This document shows positions 11,512 to 23,203 of a stretch of 64,000 nucleotides of DNA, in pieces. A program made the translations under genes and the position numbers. Below the pieces are notes generated by a model. That model was given only the letters and a program-made list of their open reading frames with translations, was not told where the DNA came from and did not search any database. The first letter of the stretch is position 1, and every line of letters begins with the position of its first letter. Where the stretch lies: contig JAGVVL010000010.1 of the NCBI GenBank assembly GCA_018287875.1, forward strand, positions 1-64,000, written 5' to 3'. Source of the stretch: Nigrospora sphaerica (taxonomy: Eukaryota; Ascomycota; Sordariomycetes; Amphisphaeriales; Apiosporaceae).

Positions 11512-12115
11512 CTACTCCTTGCACGGGCCGTCGTACAGGATCGTGTGCTCCGGGACCTCGCCGTTGGTGAAGGGCATCTGCAGCAAGACTGTGTTTTCGT
11601 CGCTGGGGAACTCGGTGTAGTGACCGTGCTTGCTACTCGTCTCAACGGTGTCCAGCGCTATCAACATGGACGAGGATAATGTGCCAGGCACAAAGTATCC
11701 TACGCTGGCCGACGGACAGGCGTCGTCGGTGCATGAAGGCGGTGGAACCGATGCTCTGATAAGGCCGTTTAAGACCACGGTGAGTCTAGCGACGCTTGTC
11801 AGTTTTCATGCCTTATCTCGCTTGTCAAAGGACGATAGAGAATCTTCTGGAGGGGTACACACTGTGCAGACGGGGCCCATGCCTCCCCACGGTTGTCCGC
11901 GGCTCGATGATGGACCACGTGGCGTAGCTCGTGTTTCCTATATCGTAGTTTATGGCGGAGCGGTCTTCCACGGGCACGCTGGCTAGTTGCCAGCACTCGA
12001 ATACCGAGTAGCCGTCGCGCGAAGCAAATGCTGTGACGTTCAGCGGGTCGGCAGCGTTGACGGCGATGGCGCCCGAAGCAAGCCAGCGGAGCGTTGTGGT
12101 GATGGAGATGCGCAT
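11512..12115 (-). pseudogene. Small secreted protein of cupin-like type, one frameshift
   Basis: The chosen ATG at 12115 gives a good signal peptide (MRISITTTLRWLASGAIAVNA). The mature part begins ADPLNVTAFASRDGYSVFEC and includes ASYATWSIIEP-like sequence, GLIRASVPPP, GYFVPGTLSSSMLIALDTVE and the closing PFTNGEVPEHTILYDGPCKE. This pattern occurs in extracellular fungal proteins with a cupin-like fold. I cannot name a substrate. The two halves are joined by an intron of about 70 bases (roughly 11786-11858, exact junction uncertain). Before it the frame shifts in the GTGGGGAGG run at about 11900. Without that shift the gene would be about 180 codons. Confidence 0.55.
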
Positions 12116-12350
12116 TTTGTTGTTGGGGAGCAAGACGAGACCGGCGAGCAGGAACGCGTCAAAGGGTAAAACAGCGAGCGGGGTCGACGAGGTGCGATAG
12201 GCGGAGCGAAATGACGCAGTTCGTTTAAAGGCGGCTGGCAAAAGCAATACGGTACCAAGTCTTATACCAACCGACACGGGGCGGTTCGTACGGTTATAAC
12301 GTATGAACGGAATACCACCAGTCTCCTAGACTGGCGGGCACGAGGACCAT

Positions 12351-13182
12351 TCAACGATTAGGACGGCGCCCACTCCGGCACTCCCCAATGTGAAGTAGGT
12401 GTTCGGCTTGGCCGTGCTCAACCTCCACGGGATCAGCCTGGGCGTGATCAACCTCTGCAGGATCAGCCTGTACTGGGTCAGCCCGCCCAGCACCGGCGCG
12501 CACAGCATCAGTTCGGACTTGGTCCGCCTGTACCGGATCCGCCTGCACTTGTTCGGCCGGCCTTTGGATCATCTGCACCTGGTCCGCCAGGACTTGGACA
12601 GCCTGCGCGTGTCCGGCTTGCGCATCCCCGCCATCCGGCCCACCCTCCATCTGGGCGCCCCCGGCCGGGGCCCGGATCGAGGCCCTGGGGCTCGGCGGTT
12701 TCGGAAACCTTGGTGCCGCAGCCGCAGGTGCCCGCGGCGGTGCCCTGTTGGACGAGCCAGCGGCAGGCCGTGCACTTCTTCCAGTCCTTCTGGTGCATAA
12801 CTCTCCGGACTGTGGGGCCCGACGGCTTGCTCCGGCCCTCGAAGTGGCAGCCGGCAGCGTCGGGTAGCTTCTCCCACGGCAGCGAGCGGACGTCGGGCCC
12901 GCCGCTGTACAGCATCTGTTCGATCCGCGCGACATCGTCAATGGTGAGTCGGCGGTTGCCGTGCTCACGAAAGTCCGGGTGGGAAGGATCGGTGATCTTC
13001 TGACGCGGCTCCCGCACCTGCTTCAGCCACTGACGGCCAGTTGATTCGGGGACGTTCTCGGCCTTGAAGATCTCGCGGTTGGAGACCTTAAGACCCTTGG
13101 CCGCGCAGAATTCGGCAATGGCCAAAACGCGTGCCTTAGAGGGCGTATCTTTGGACCGATAGTGGCCTCTGGTGCCGACCAT
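12351..13182 (-). CDS. Helix-turn-helix protein with a repetitive tail
   Basis: ATG at 13182 (MVGTRGHYRSKDTPSKARV). Residues ~15-60 form a homeodomain-like HTH (VLAIAEFCAAKG, VSNREIFKAENVPESTGRQW), followed by HGNRRLTIDDVARIEQML and a Cys pair region KKCTACRW...CGCGTK that may bind a metal. This first frame ends at 12508. In the next frame the C-terminal part becomes a degenerate repeat of Q-A/V-x-x-D-P/Q-V units (AEQVQADPVQADQVRTDAV) ending at 12351. A frameshift near 12680 would join them. The HTH resembles fungal transposase-derived DNA-binding proteins, so a domesticated or fragmentary transposon gene is possible. Confidence 0.5.
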
Positions 13183-14455
13183 GGCGGTTGTGCGAGGAAG
13201 AAGGGGTGCAAACGGGGGACAGGGTGGTGGGGGCGTCTGATGGGGACGGGATGGGACTCTCAGCCCTGTATGATGGGCATGGAGGCCTGGGTGATGGGCA
13301 TGGAGGCGACGACGGTTCGGCAATGGGAGCGGGAGGCAGTAAAAGTGCGCAAAAAGATACATAAGGAGGAAGGTTTTGGGCGTCCGATCGTGCCGAAGGT
13401 GCGCCATTTTTCTGTCGCAGCAGTGCAACGGCCCGTGGGTGGCCCCGCTTATTAGCGCTGGGGGCCTGACATCATTCGCTAGCGTGCCATCGCTCCTACG
13501 ACCGAACTGTGAGCAAATACTGTGTACGACACGGCCAGCATGAGCGCTCCAGTAGCTCTACGAGCTACAGAGCCAAAGTGAAGGACCTCCTATTGTGTAC
13601 CCGTCCACCGTTCAGCATGTGCCCCGTCTAACCTTAACCTGAGTGACGGCGATAATAACGACCGTATAAAGTCTGGGTCTCCCTAGCTTATAACCATCAT
13701 TCCGACCCCACTCGGCTAGGAGGTGGACAGAAGAAACGGCTCACCACTCGTGCACTATTATATACTAGAGTGTGGACCGTCTCTTCTGCCCCCTCGCTAG
13801 CTTGGCCTTTACACTCTAATCTTTAAACACAGATGATTATTCTTTTTCTGGATGTTTCCGTACTTTTCTAATCCGATTTTATATTGGAAACTCAATTGGA
13901 GGGACGACTGATTTGGTGGTAACTACTAAATCTATGTTTAGATCGGTATACCTGCCCTCGCTCATGCTCCCTACATGTTCCCAGTAGCCACTTTTGCTTA
14001 CACGTGGTAAATTGCCACCTCCTCCTCTTTGCGCTTCCAGGGCTGGTTGGTCTGAATAATGAGCTCCTTGCCGTCGTCGGGCACGATCTCATTGACTTCG
14101 TTCGGCCTAGCAGCCCGGCTTGGGCACCTCGCCTGGTGGCCCGATCCCACGCCCTTGCTCGCCAGGGCATACGAATTCGTGTTCATGCGAGGACCCTTGT
14201 AGCGTTAGCCGTAGGCCGACGGTCCGAAGATGCGTGGGAACCAGCTTCCGAGGATGACTGTCACGGCACGCAGTTGGACAAGTCGACAACTGATCGTAGA
14301 TTGACTGCGGATAGCAACGTGAGGAAGGAAAGAAGGAAAACACACGATGGCTCGGGCGGTCTCAAGGTATCTAAGTACCCTGAGACACACAAGCCCTCCC
14401 TTCTGCCAGTGTCCACCACCTGTTCCATCAGTGTACAGTTGCCAGCGCCGTCAAA
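13183..14455. other. Long spacer, no gene recognised
   Basis: About 1.3 kb. The central part (13740-13930) is AT-rich. Short ORFs on both strands lack recognisable content. Confidence 0.35.
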
Positions 14456-14528
14456 CCACCGGCCACTTCGTGGCAGGCCTCACTAATATATCACTCTCTT
14501 CTGCTACTACCCCAGTCAACGACTCATC
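14456..14528 (+). repeat. Left arm of a 73-bp inverted repeat
   Basis: CCACCGGCCACTTCGTGG... to ...AACGACTCATC. Its reverse complement occurs at 15108-15180 with only a few differences in the middle (CACTAATATA-TCACTC against CACTTATACACATCTC). The arms enclose the LINE RNase H fragment. Confidence 0.8.
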
Positions 14529-15107
14529 AACCCAGAAGCCTCGATCACGCTCTGTGCGGATAACACGGCGGCGATATGGAGCGCCCAGAAGGACGCCCCG
14601 ACAACGTCACAAGCCACGTTTATCGAAATCCACCAGCTCATGGAAACGTACGACATCTCGCTCCGATGGAGCCTCGGACACACGGGTATCGCAGGAAACG
14701 AGGCAGCCGACGCCCTAGCAAACCAGGGAGCGGCAGAAGGACCACCAGACAAGTATGAAGAACGAACGGCCGCAGGTCTAAAAGGCATCTCGCGGATGAT
14801 GCTCCAGGAAGCAGCCGTACGATGGTGAAAGGCCCCAACCACCAACGCACCCTCGGGCTTAGAAACCGCAGGCATCAGCTACCGACCAGGCAAATGCCCC
14901 CGGCGCTAAGACTCCTAAGAAAAATACTCAGCTGGTACCTTAACACAGTCACGGCACACGGAGACTACATCTGGTACCATAACCGCTTCGGCCACTGGGA
15001 CGCCGAGGTACACTGCGCCTGCACAACCCTAGCCCACGGCCGCCGCGAGACAGGACCAGAACACCTTATACACTGCTGGCACTCGAGGCAGACGAAGGAT
15101 AAGCGGT
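14529..15107 (+). pseudogene. LINE (Tad-like) RNase H and C-terminal fragment
   Basis: In one frame: INPEASITLCADNTAAIW (RNase H strand with catalytic Asp), IEIHQLMETYDISLRW, SLGHTGIAGNEAADALANQG (His/Asp end of RNase H), stopping at 14828. A second frame continues with RRILS/LSWYLNTVTAHGDYIWYH, RFGHWDAEVHCAC and GPEHLIHC, the zinc-binding C-terminus of Tad-type ORF2. One frameshift lies between the two blocks. Endonuclease and reverse transcriptase are absent. The fragment is bounded on both sides by a 73-bp inverted repeat, which is not a normal LINE feature. Confidence 0.8.
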
Positions 15108-15180
15108 GATGAGTCGTTGACTGGGGTAGTAGCAGAAGAGAGATGTGTATAAGTGAGGCCTACCACGAAGTGGCCGGTGG
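15108..15180 (-). repeat. Right arm of the 73-bp inverted repeat
   Basis: Reverse complement of 14456-14528, starting GATGAGTCGTTGACTGGGG and ending GGCCGGTGG. Homology stops sharply at the same point in both arms. Confidence 0.8.
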
Positions 15181-16402
15181 GGCAGGAATCTACCTATAGT
15201 ATGATCCAGGTGGGGTGATAGGACGACACCAAACAGGATAACGCACTCCAGTATCATGACCTACCTACCCTGACCACGCATCACTTGGCAATCTCGTTCA
15301 AGGTCAGACTATGGCCCTTTAGGTCCTTACGCATTTCTGTGAGGAGTTTGGCGAGGGAAAAGACAGCTCAGCGCTGCCATGGCACCACGGCTCGGGTAGA
15401 TAGACGAACCAGTGTATTGTTGGAAAACGAGATGTAGGCCGAGGGTGGCCGTCTGGGGGCATTTTTGTCAGCCTGCAACTGCGAACAACGCGACGATAAG
15501 GTACACCGTGGAGATTGGAACTTTCCCGGGTTTATTGCTGTCATGGCCTAAAATCCGTGGCTCGAGAATGTGACAGTCAAAAACACGTCCTTTTCGGCCT
15601 TATCTAAAATGCGATACGTTTCCATATCACAACACTAGTGAGAGCACACCCTAAAAGGCTGCACCACGCCGCCCCAGCAGGGAACTGGGCAAAAGGGCTA
15701 GAATCCGAAGACAGGAAGACTTAGATCTATTAGGGTTTATTTGCTGGTCAGCCACAGCCGTGACTTTCCACGCTATTAACGACACGTGTACCCTGCTAAA
15801 CAGTTAAATGGCCCTCGTTAGCGTAGAGGGGACGGAGGTGGGCGCGAATACCACAGTATTGAGCTTACTTTGGACCATACGTGTGACGCGAAGCTTTAGC
15901 TGACAGTGTATTTCAGGTCGCGTTGGGAACCCGTCCGTTATGGGGAGCGCTTAGGTCTATTGGCTCCCTCGCTGGGGTGCAGTCATACAGCTGTATGACT
16001 GCCTTATAAGGACTAGTGCGTCCACCTCCGTCATTGACCCCACTGCAATAACATATCCGCTAACGACCGACCCTCTTTCTGTCAGATGTACTGCCTGACA
16101 GCTGTGCGCCAGCCGGCAGAAGCAAAGAACTGCGTAAAACTGGAGTCGCACTCCACTAGCCTACAGCGGGGATCGGAGGAGAACAACTTCATATCATCAA
16201 TTGAAATGCCATGAATGACCCAGAATCGAACAGATGTGATGGTACGTCCTCGGGCTACTTTAAGTGTATAAACCCGAACCGTAACGACCGGCTGTGAGGA
16301 TGAATTGCCTGCAGCAACCCCGAGACCCTCCGAATTTCCTGCACCTTTTACCCACCATTCAGACCACTTATTCCCGCCTCCCCTGGGCCGTATCTATCAA
16401 GC
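15181..16402. other. Spacer without a recognised gene
   Basis: About 1.2 kb with only short ORFs. It contains a perfect 24-bp palindrome, listed separately. Confidence 0.35.
15979..16002. repeat. Perfect 24-bp palindrome
   Basis: GCAGTCATACAG followed without a spacer by its reverse complement CTGTATGACTGC. Confidence 0.9.
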
Positions 16403-17209
16403 ATGCCCAAACTTGAGGACGTCTCCTACTCCGAAGCGGCGTGCGTCGCCGCCGTCGGCGACTACTACGAGTTTCTGACTAAGATGTACCTTGACAAGTC
16501 CGAAGTCATCTATCCGCCTAAGGGCGGCTGGCCTTCCATTATCAATGCCCATCCCGACGCCCTTGCCCGTTTTGGGAAATCCGACAATGTCATCTCGCTC
16601 CTTGCACGCCTCCCTTTATATTCGCAGTTCAGGGGGAGGACCCGAAGGCGGCGCGCATGCCGCGGCAGACTGCTCCTTCGCAGATTGGAACGACACGTTT
16701 ACCGGTATCGACGCCCAAACGGACATGGAAGGGTCCAGAATCGTCACCGAGGGTTATGCCTTTTACGAGGTTGCCCCTCCACACACTGTTGGCCTTACGG
16801 CCGGCCACCGGGATGCCTCCAAGATGGTAGTCGACACGGAACTTGGTGTCATTCACTGGTGGGGTTACCCATTCCGTAACCAGGATATCGAGACGCGAGA
16901 GCCCATTTCGGATGACCCATACGACTGGGCTCCCGAGGAGGAGGCTGAATGGCGAGCTGATACGGAGATATGGGCTATCGCTGACTTTTTCGAGGTCCTG
17001 AAGGACCTCTACACTGGGTTTCATTTCGTCCCTGTGAGCAACAGGGAGGTTTTGATGGACGTCCCAGGGTGGGGTCACCCCCTGGAATGATGGCGATGCT
17101 GCGTGGCATCTACAAGGAGCACGGATGGCCTGATATGGCCGCCTACAGGAAGCAAGATTGCTTAAGAGCTGTGCGAGAGGCGGTGGAGAGGAATTTTCCA
17201 GATATCTGA
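16403..17209 (+). pseudogene. Fungal protein of unknown function, two frameshifts
   Basis: ATG 16403 (MPKLEDVSYSEAACVAAVGD). Three consecutive frames carry one continuous protein. It runs ...YYEFLTKMYLDKSEVIYPPK to about 16615, then GGPEGGAHAAADCSFADWND, VTEGYAFYEVAPPHTVGLTA, DTELGVIHWWGYP, DDPYDWAPEEEAEWRADTEI and WAIADFFEVLKDLYTGFHF to about 17070. It ends with IYKEHGWPDMAAYRKQDCLR and stops at 17207-17209. The first break fits one extra T in CCCTTTAT. The second lies near GGGTGGGGTCACCCC. The sequence pattern matches a conserved Sordariomycete family I know only as hypothetical. About 268 codons. No signal peptide or membrane segment is seen. Confidence 0.6.
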
Positions 17210-17763
17210 TTTTGGACCGGCCGGGGCGGGAACGCTGAGAAGCGGTCATCGAGTCATGTATCGGGATTCAGGATGTTACTAGACTAGTAATAGGACTGTC
17301 TTGGCAGCATTTGCATCTTCTGGCTTCCCCTGCTACCTAGCCAGACAAGGAAGCGCTTACATACGCTGCCAAGCAGGGGAATGCTTCCGGGTATGCGTGA
17401 AAACCCCGTTCTCGCTTGCAAGGACAGGGTCGTACCGGCGGCGCCTACACCGCACGCATGCAGGACAGCGAAAGTCCTGTATCAAACAGTACCTAGTATC
17501 CACCTACCTACTTTTTCGAAGCTTAAGAAGTCGTTCCCCAGGATAGATGAGGCGTTAGATAGCGATGTAAGCTAGTTAGCCATTCCCGGGTTTGTCGGCA
17601 CGAAACTAATTCAGTCTATCCTGCATAATATCCAGGCCATGTCCAGATATATTGTTGCTTCTTAGTAACGAAGCAATTTGCTCCGTATTTTGGTATCCTG
17701 TCTGGTTCCTCACAATTGCCCGTCTTAGCTCGCGGAGGCCTCAATCCAGCCTCATTGCCCTTC
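17210..17763. other. Upstream region of the chitinase gene
   Basis: No gene is recognised. Confidence 0.35.
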
Positions 17764-20070
17764 ATGAAGTCCATTCTTCTCATCTTTCTTTCTTGCGTCA
17801 ACACCGCCCGCTCAGCTGTCGATGTCGATGGCATCAGAGTGGTTGAGCCTGTCAGAGAGAATGATCCTTCTCCCATTGAGGACATCAACACCTACATCTC
17901 GGATCAATACAATTGTCCATTCCCGTGTGTGGATTACACCAACGCCCATGGATGGACGCCTTATCTCTCGGTCGAGCGCCTCAAGCGCTGTGACCAACCT
18001 ATGCTGCTCCAGATGTCAGCTTCCCACCCCTGGATAGTCCTGAGACCACTATCCTCATCCGCAGCTGTACCCTGGCCACGGGTGAGACTCTTGGGCAAAA
18101 GTACGTGATGATTGCAGCATTTGATACTACGGAGAACCCCAAAGCATCAACATCTCTTTTTGAGAAGAGTATCGACACTGCTCCAGCATGCTTTGTTAAT
18201 AGAAAAAGTCCGATGGAACTCTTATTTTGACGGCAGGCGAGAGTGCCGCGACGCCGATGAATGGAACCGTCCAACTCCTTGATGGGATGCGGCAGTTCTT
18301 CGAGGCCAAAGGCAACTGTGACGAGGCCTTTCTATTTGCATACTTCGAAGAAACGGTGGCTAGCGTTTACATCGGCGCTGGACTTGGAAAGCCTATCGCC
18401 TCATCAGTGTTCGAGGCTGTCGCTGTTCGGCTACGGGTCAGGGGACCCATGTCTGATCGCACCATTGCCCGGATTTGCGGGAGCAGTGCGAAGCCTGAGA
18501 CTATCTTTGGCGTCGCCATCGACACTACAGGCGATCTCGCAGTCGTGCAGAGAGCGGCTGCGGAGTGGAGTCGGGGCAGCTGCATTAGGGGGGAGACCGG
18601 GAATTTCCAGCAGAAACCCTCGACATCAAAGTCCATTCAACCGCTCACGCTACCTTTGCGTCAAATGACACCACCGGCATCAGTGGTACTCTCTCCTCTG
18701 GTCCTGGCAAGAGAGGTCGCTCCTCTGCCTCTCTGTGGCGAGGAACATCTCAGAAGCGGGCAACATGCAGCTCTATGCGCGTGGACTCGGGAGACGGCTG
18801 TGCATCTCTTGCAGCTAAGTGCGGCATCCGAGGTGCCGATTTTGTCAAGTTCAACCCATGATCCGATCTGTGTTCCACTCTCATGCCTGGAGACTACGCT
18901 TGCTGCTCCGCGGGTGACCCCTACATGCCGCCCAAGCCTGCTCCCCGCAGCCAGGGGATGACGGCACATGTGCCACTCATCTCATCGCAAACGGCGACAC
19001 ATGTGCTTCCCTGGCACAGAAGTATGGCATCACGGTGGATGACATAGAAAGCTTCAATCAGAACAACACTTGGGCCTGGACCGAGTGTAAGCAGATGATT
19101 CTCGGGTACAACATGTGCCTCAGCAGTAGAAGTGCTCCCCTGCCACCTCCGCAGCAAGGCGCTCAATGTGGTCCTCTAGTTCCCGGCTCTACGTGGTCTG
19201 ACAGATCGACACCGATGGCTGAGTTGAGCCCCTGTCTCCTGAAAGCCTGCTGCAGCAATTGGGGTTTCTGCGGCCCCTTTACCGCCCACTGCGACATCCA
19301 CGCTCCTCGTAACGGAGGTCCGGGAGCCAAGCTGCCAGGATACCAGAACACCTGTGTATCTAATTGCGGGAATGAAATCAAACAGAACTCAGTCCCCCCT
19401 TCGTTCGGTCGCATCGGCTACTACGAGTCTTGGAATCGCCAGCGAGACTGCTTATGGCTCGACGCGGCTAACGCGAATATTGACGGGACCTACACTATCA
19501 TCCACTGGGGCTTTATTGAGATCGACGCAATACCTTTAAGCCCGTTATAAAGGACCCAGATGACCAATGGCAAGGTTTTAAGGACTTGAAGGGCGTGAAA
19601 CGTGTCGTCTCTTTTAGCGGCTGGGCCTACTCGACCGAGCCCGAGACCTATAACATCATTCGGTCAGCCATCATCGCCAACCGCGAGGCATTCGCGTCGA
19701 ATATTGCGAAGTTCCTCGAAGATGAGGGTCTGGACGGAGTTGATATCGATTAGGAATATCCGGGTGTGAGTTTCCTTTCTCCATTTCCACCCGTTCCCTA
19801 GCCCCACCCTGACTAGATTGGCATGGCAATCAGATAGACCAAGGCGCCTTCGTGCTGACCATTCTGAAAACAGGCTCCTGATATTGAAGTTGGAGGCGTC
19901 CCAATCGGGTAAAAGGGAGATGGTGTGGCGTACCACCAATTCCTGACGACTCTTAAGAGCAAACTGCCCACCAAGGCACTCTATATTGCTGCACCAGCAT
20001 CATACTGGTATCTTAAAGCTTTCCCCAATAGCAGGATTGCAGCGGTGGTTGATTACATTGTCTACATGTG
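17764..20070 (+). pseudogene. LysM-hevein-GH18 chitinase (class V, subgroup C type), broken and truncated
   Basis: ATG 17764 gives a signal peptide (MKSILLIFLSCVNTARSA). Order of parts: N-terminal region (CVDYTNAHGWTPYLSVERLK, GTVQLLDGMRQFFEAKGNCD); first LysM (about 18790-18890); second LysM (CATHLIANGDTCASLAQKYG, about 18970-19110); hevein-type chitin-binding domain (CLLKACCSNWGFCGPFTAHC, about 19165-19300); GH18 catalytic domain from about 19410 (RIGYYESWNRQRDCLWLDAA). Several frame changes occur before 18970 and again near 19545. The catalytic DxxDxDxE motif reads LDGVDID-stop-EYPG: the Trp codon is TAG at 19751. The gene ends at VVDYIVYM, about a third of the way into GH18, where MULE sequence begins. 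It would have been secreted to bind and cleave chitin. Confidence 0.9.
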
Positions 20071-20158
20071 GGTGAATCGACAACCGTGTTAAGGCTGTGC
20101 TTTTCGCCCACCCAGAGTCACTAGGCTATCTTCAAGCCTACCCGTATGTCTTGATTCT
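20071..20158 (+). mobile_element. Diverged MULE transposase fragment
   Basis: About 80 bases read NRVKAVLFAHPESLGYLQAY-PYVLIL, matching the same segment of both complete MULEs nearby (NRVKALLFAHPESLNYLQAY). It replaces the rest of the chitinase gene. It is more diverged than the two full copies, so it is older or from a related element. Confidence 0.75.
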
Positions 20159-20193
20159 TGTTACGGCATGGGTACGTAGGTGCAAGGGGGCCT
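20159..20193 (+). repeat. Start of an LTR-like repeat, interrupted by MULE A
   Basis: TGTTACGGCATGGGTACGTA and the next ~12 bases match the beginning of the LTR-like repeat at 62985. The last nine bases (20185-20193, AGGGGGCCT) are the left target duplication of MULE A. Confidence 0.55.
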
Positions 20194-23186
20194 GGCTCCC
20201 AATAGGCGCACGGGTACCCGTGCGGATAAAATCGCACGGGACCCGTGCGGATTCTGTTTATAGCTTAGCGTGCCTTGGTTCCGGCCGACATCGCACCTCT
20301 CCCTATGTAGTATGGTAATTAGCACAGCCCAGCTTTCGTCTAGGATACCGCAACCAGCTCGTCGTTATCCTGTACCTCTTCAATTACTTTCCGCTATACG
20401 AATCTTGCTGCGTATATAGTCTGCTGCTCCTCGCAGTCTTGTCCTGCCCTTCTCCAAAGGCTTCCCATGCCTCTCCGGTTAGGTAGGCTGCTTGCCGACT
20501 CTTCTGCCACCTGAGCATCGATCGCTCCGTCTCAGATCGTTCCCAGTCTAGATATGCCATCATTTCCTCCTTTGTCCAGTCCCGTCCCCCTTTGGCGTTA
20601 AACAACGCCTCGTCATTCTTATAATCTAAGCACCAATCGTACTCCGCTTTGCTATACCGTAGTGGTAACATTGCCTTCCTGTACATCTGGTTATTAGAAT
20701 AAGTGCCCGGAGGTAGGGTCTTCTTCAGACCTCTCTTTCTACGACATATCTTTGGTATATCGCTTTTGGGTCGGTGTACTTTATAGGCTGCTCTAGAGCC
20801 TGCTGCTGTTCTTCGACTTGTCCTGAGGCTTGATCTTTAACTCGTCTCGAAGACTGGTTATTAACCTCCTCTGTAGGTCGAGCTTCGATCTCCTTTGAAA
20901 GCTGAGCTTCGATCTCCTCGAAAGCTGAGCTCGACCTCCTCTGAAAGCTGAGCTCGATCTCTTCTAGGATATATTCCGTGGCATCTTCTTGAGTCGGCGA
21001 GTCGGACAGGAAGTCGGGGCGGGAGACTCATGTGGAGGTCCAGACGCTAATAACTCGGACATAGCTTCAGACATTGGTATGTCGGCTAGGGGTTCGGTAC
21101 TGTTTGCAGCTGTTGTGATGCCGCCGCCTCTACACGAAGTTGTAGCTCCGCGTGCCTTAGGGGGCATGATTGAGACACCCTCGAATGGCCTAGACGGTTG
21201 CATCTGGTACATATTGCTGGACCATTTCGTTTAGTTGCGGTTTCAACGGCCTCAAAGCCGCTGGGCTCCCGTCGATTGCTTGACCGTGGTAAAGAGGACT
21301 TGGCAGCTGTTAAGTCGATACGCTGGCGAGGCTCTTGAAGGAAAGGTTTGGCACCACTTCGGACTAGGTGCCAATGAGAATGAAGTCCCCGAGATAGAGC
21401 TTTACCTTCGGATAACAAAGCCTCAAGTGTGTGAACGCATGGCAGGCCTTGCGACCGAGAGAATGCGCCTGTGCAGCGTGGTAGCGGACCGCTTATCGGG
21501 AGGAGCTTCCGCTGCTCTTCAACCTTTCGAAGAGCCTCGTGTGATACCCAGCCCGTACCACACTATAGAGTGGACCGGACAGTTCAATCGGGGACCGAAT
21601 CTGCTGCTTTGCCTGGTTGGACCTTAGTTCTCCAAGTTGGTTCATCAACGCGTGCTTGATAACCCTCAAGCCTCAAACAAATCAAGTGTTGATTTTTTTA
21701 AATGGCTTTAAGAAGAGCATGAATGCCTTCGACGCGCGAAGTGACAACATTGCCGAAATGAGGGTAGCTGTCACCCAGGCCTTCACAAGCTTTCCTTATA
21801 TAAGTCGAGCCATGTCTCCTTAACGTAGGCCACGTCCGAATATGTGTCGTAATATAGCGCTGTTCAAATATAGACACACGGGTGTTAAATATTTCCTCGG
21901 TAGGAGAGCGAATGATTTGGTGCCAATGCTGGTAAAGTTGTTCCACTCTTTAAGGCTTGCAGATCTGTCGGCTTCGGAGTCTCGAGTTGTGGCTGGGTAG
22001 CAAATGATGGCTGACAGTAACGAAGGACGGCTTGTTCGCATGCCAAAGGCATAGCAATGAAGTAGCAGAGGAAAGCATACTTTAATCGCGTTAATGCAAG
22101 CAAGACATCGATCGGTAAGAATGACTGAAGGTGGGCGGGATTTGCTGATTTCGTAGAGTGACCGTAGACGCTCTAAAGCCCAAATGAAATCTCCTCGCTC
22201 TCTCACTAAGAAATGCAAATGCGATGCAGAAGGACCGTTGAGAAGCGTCTACCCCGATCATATCTAGGAGCGGCATTCCGTACTTGTTCGTTTTGTAGGT
22301 ACAGTCGAGAATCAAAACATCCGGATAAGCCTGAAGATAGTTCAGCGACTCTGGATGCGCGAAAAGTAAAGCCTTAACGCGGTTCTCCGAATCGAGCTGT
22401 AAACGGCTCCAGAACCCTTCACGGTCAAGCTGATTAGCTAGGCATTGATCGTGCTCTGCCCTTCGCATATCTCGCGCCTGCTGTCCGCGATACGGTTGTA
22501 GATATCTTGCTGCGTTGCAATGGAACCCGTGTTCTGGCGTATGTACGTTCGAATCTCCTTAGGTGGGACGCCAGCATTCGAAAGGCTGGAGAGGCGGGTC
22601 TTTGTTTCGGTATCAGTGCGCGATGCCTAGGATGGGCGGATGGGTGTAGACTCGGCTCGTGGTTGTGCTGGGCAAACTGCGGATCGGGCCGGTGTCGCAA
22701 TGTCCATGTATCCCCGCCTCGTGATTCTTTTGCTAGCACCGAGAACGGACAGTTGTTACTGCGCGTAGATGTTTTCGCTGGCGGGCCTTTCCGGAGGCGT
22801 ATTCGCGGCATGACCGATCACATGCGTACACGACCGAGAGCCTGCCAGTCTTCTCCTTTGTTGACCTTTTTGTAACGAAGGCGTAACCTCTGGTGTATGC
22901 CCACTTGTTGATAGCTGTGACTAAGGCATCTCGGGACTCGTAGGTGCTTTCTGGAGGAGACAGTCGTCGGGGAATTTTGGTGGATATTGGTAATAGCTGC
23001 CATTGCAAGACAAGTCTTAGGATGGTGATGGTGACAAAAGTAACACGCGAGCGCGTCTCAGCGCGTTCTATAGCGCGTAAAGTGTGCGATGTCGGCCGGA
23101 ACCAAGGCACGCTAAGCTATAAACAGAATCCGCACGGGTCCCGTGCGATTTTATCCACACGGGTACCCGTGCGCCTATTGGGAGCC
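20194..23186 (-). mobile_element. MULE transposon, copy A (2,993 bp)
   Basis: Begins GGCTCCCAATAGGCGCACGG and ends with the reverse complement, so it has terminal inverted repeats of roughly 70 bases. Each terminal repeat holds a perfect 16-bp palindrome (GCACGGGTACCCGTGC) and a second inverted motif CGCACGGG-A-CCCGTGCG. It is flanked by a perfect 9-bp duplication AGGGGGCCT (20185-20193 and 23187-23195), the length usual for Mutator-like elements. The transposase reads on the minus strand. Nearly identical to copy B in the opposite orientation. Confidence 0.95.
20394..23012 (-). pseudogene. MULE transposase of copy A
   Basis: Order from the N-terminus: FAR1-like domain (STYESRDALVTAINKWAYTR, VVYACDRSC), MULE DDE domain (VLILDCTYKTNKYGMPLLDM with first Asp, PSVILTDRCLACINAI with second Asp), SWIM-type zinc finger (CTGAF...GLPCVHTLE), zinc knuckle (CTRCNRLGHSRVSQSC) and an acidic tail. 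Frame breaks include a missing base at CTGTCTCCTCC near 22960 and a four-A run near 22775 where copy B has five. At both points copy B keeps the frame. A TGA at the position equivalent to EA-stop-RAIKHAL is shared by both copies. Confidence 0.85.
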
Positions 23187-23203
23187 AGGGGGCCTCGGAT
23201 AGG

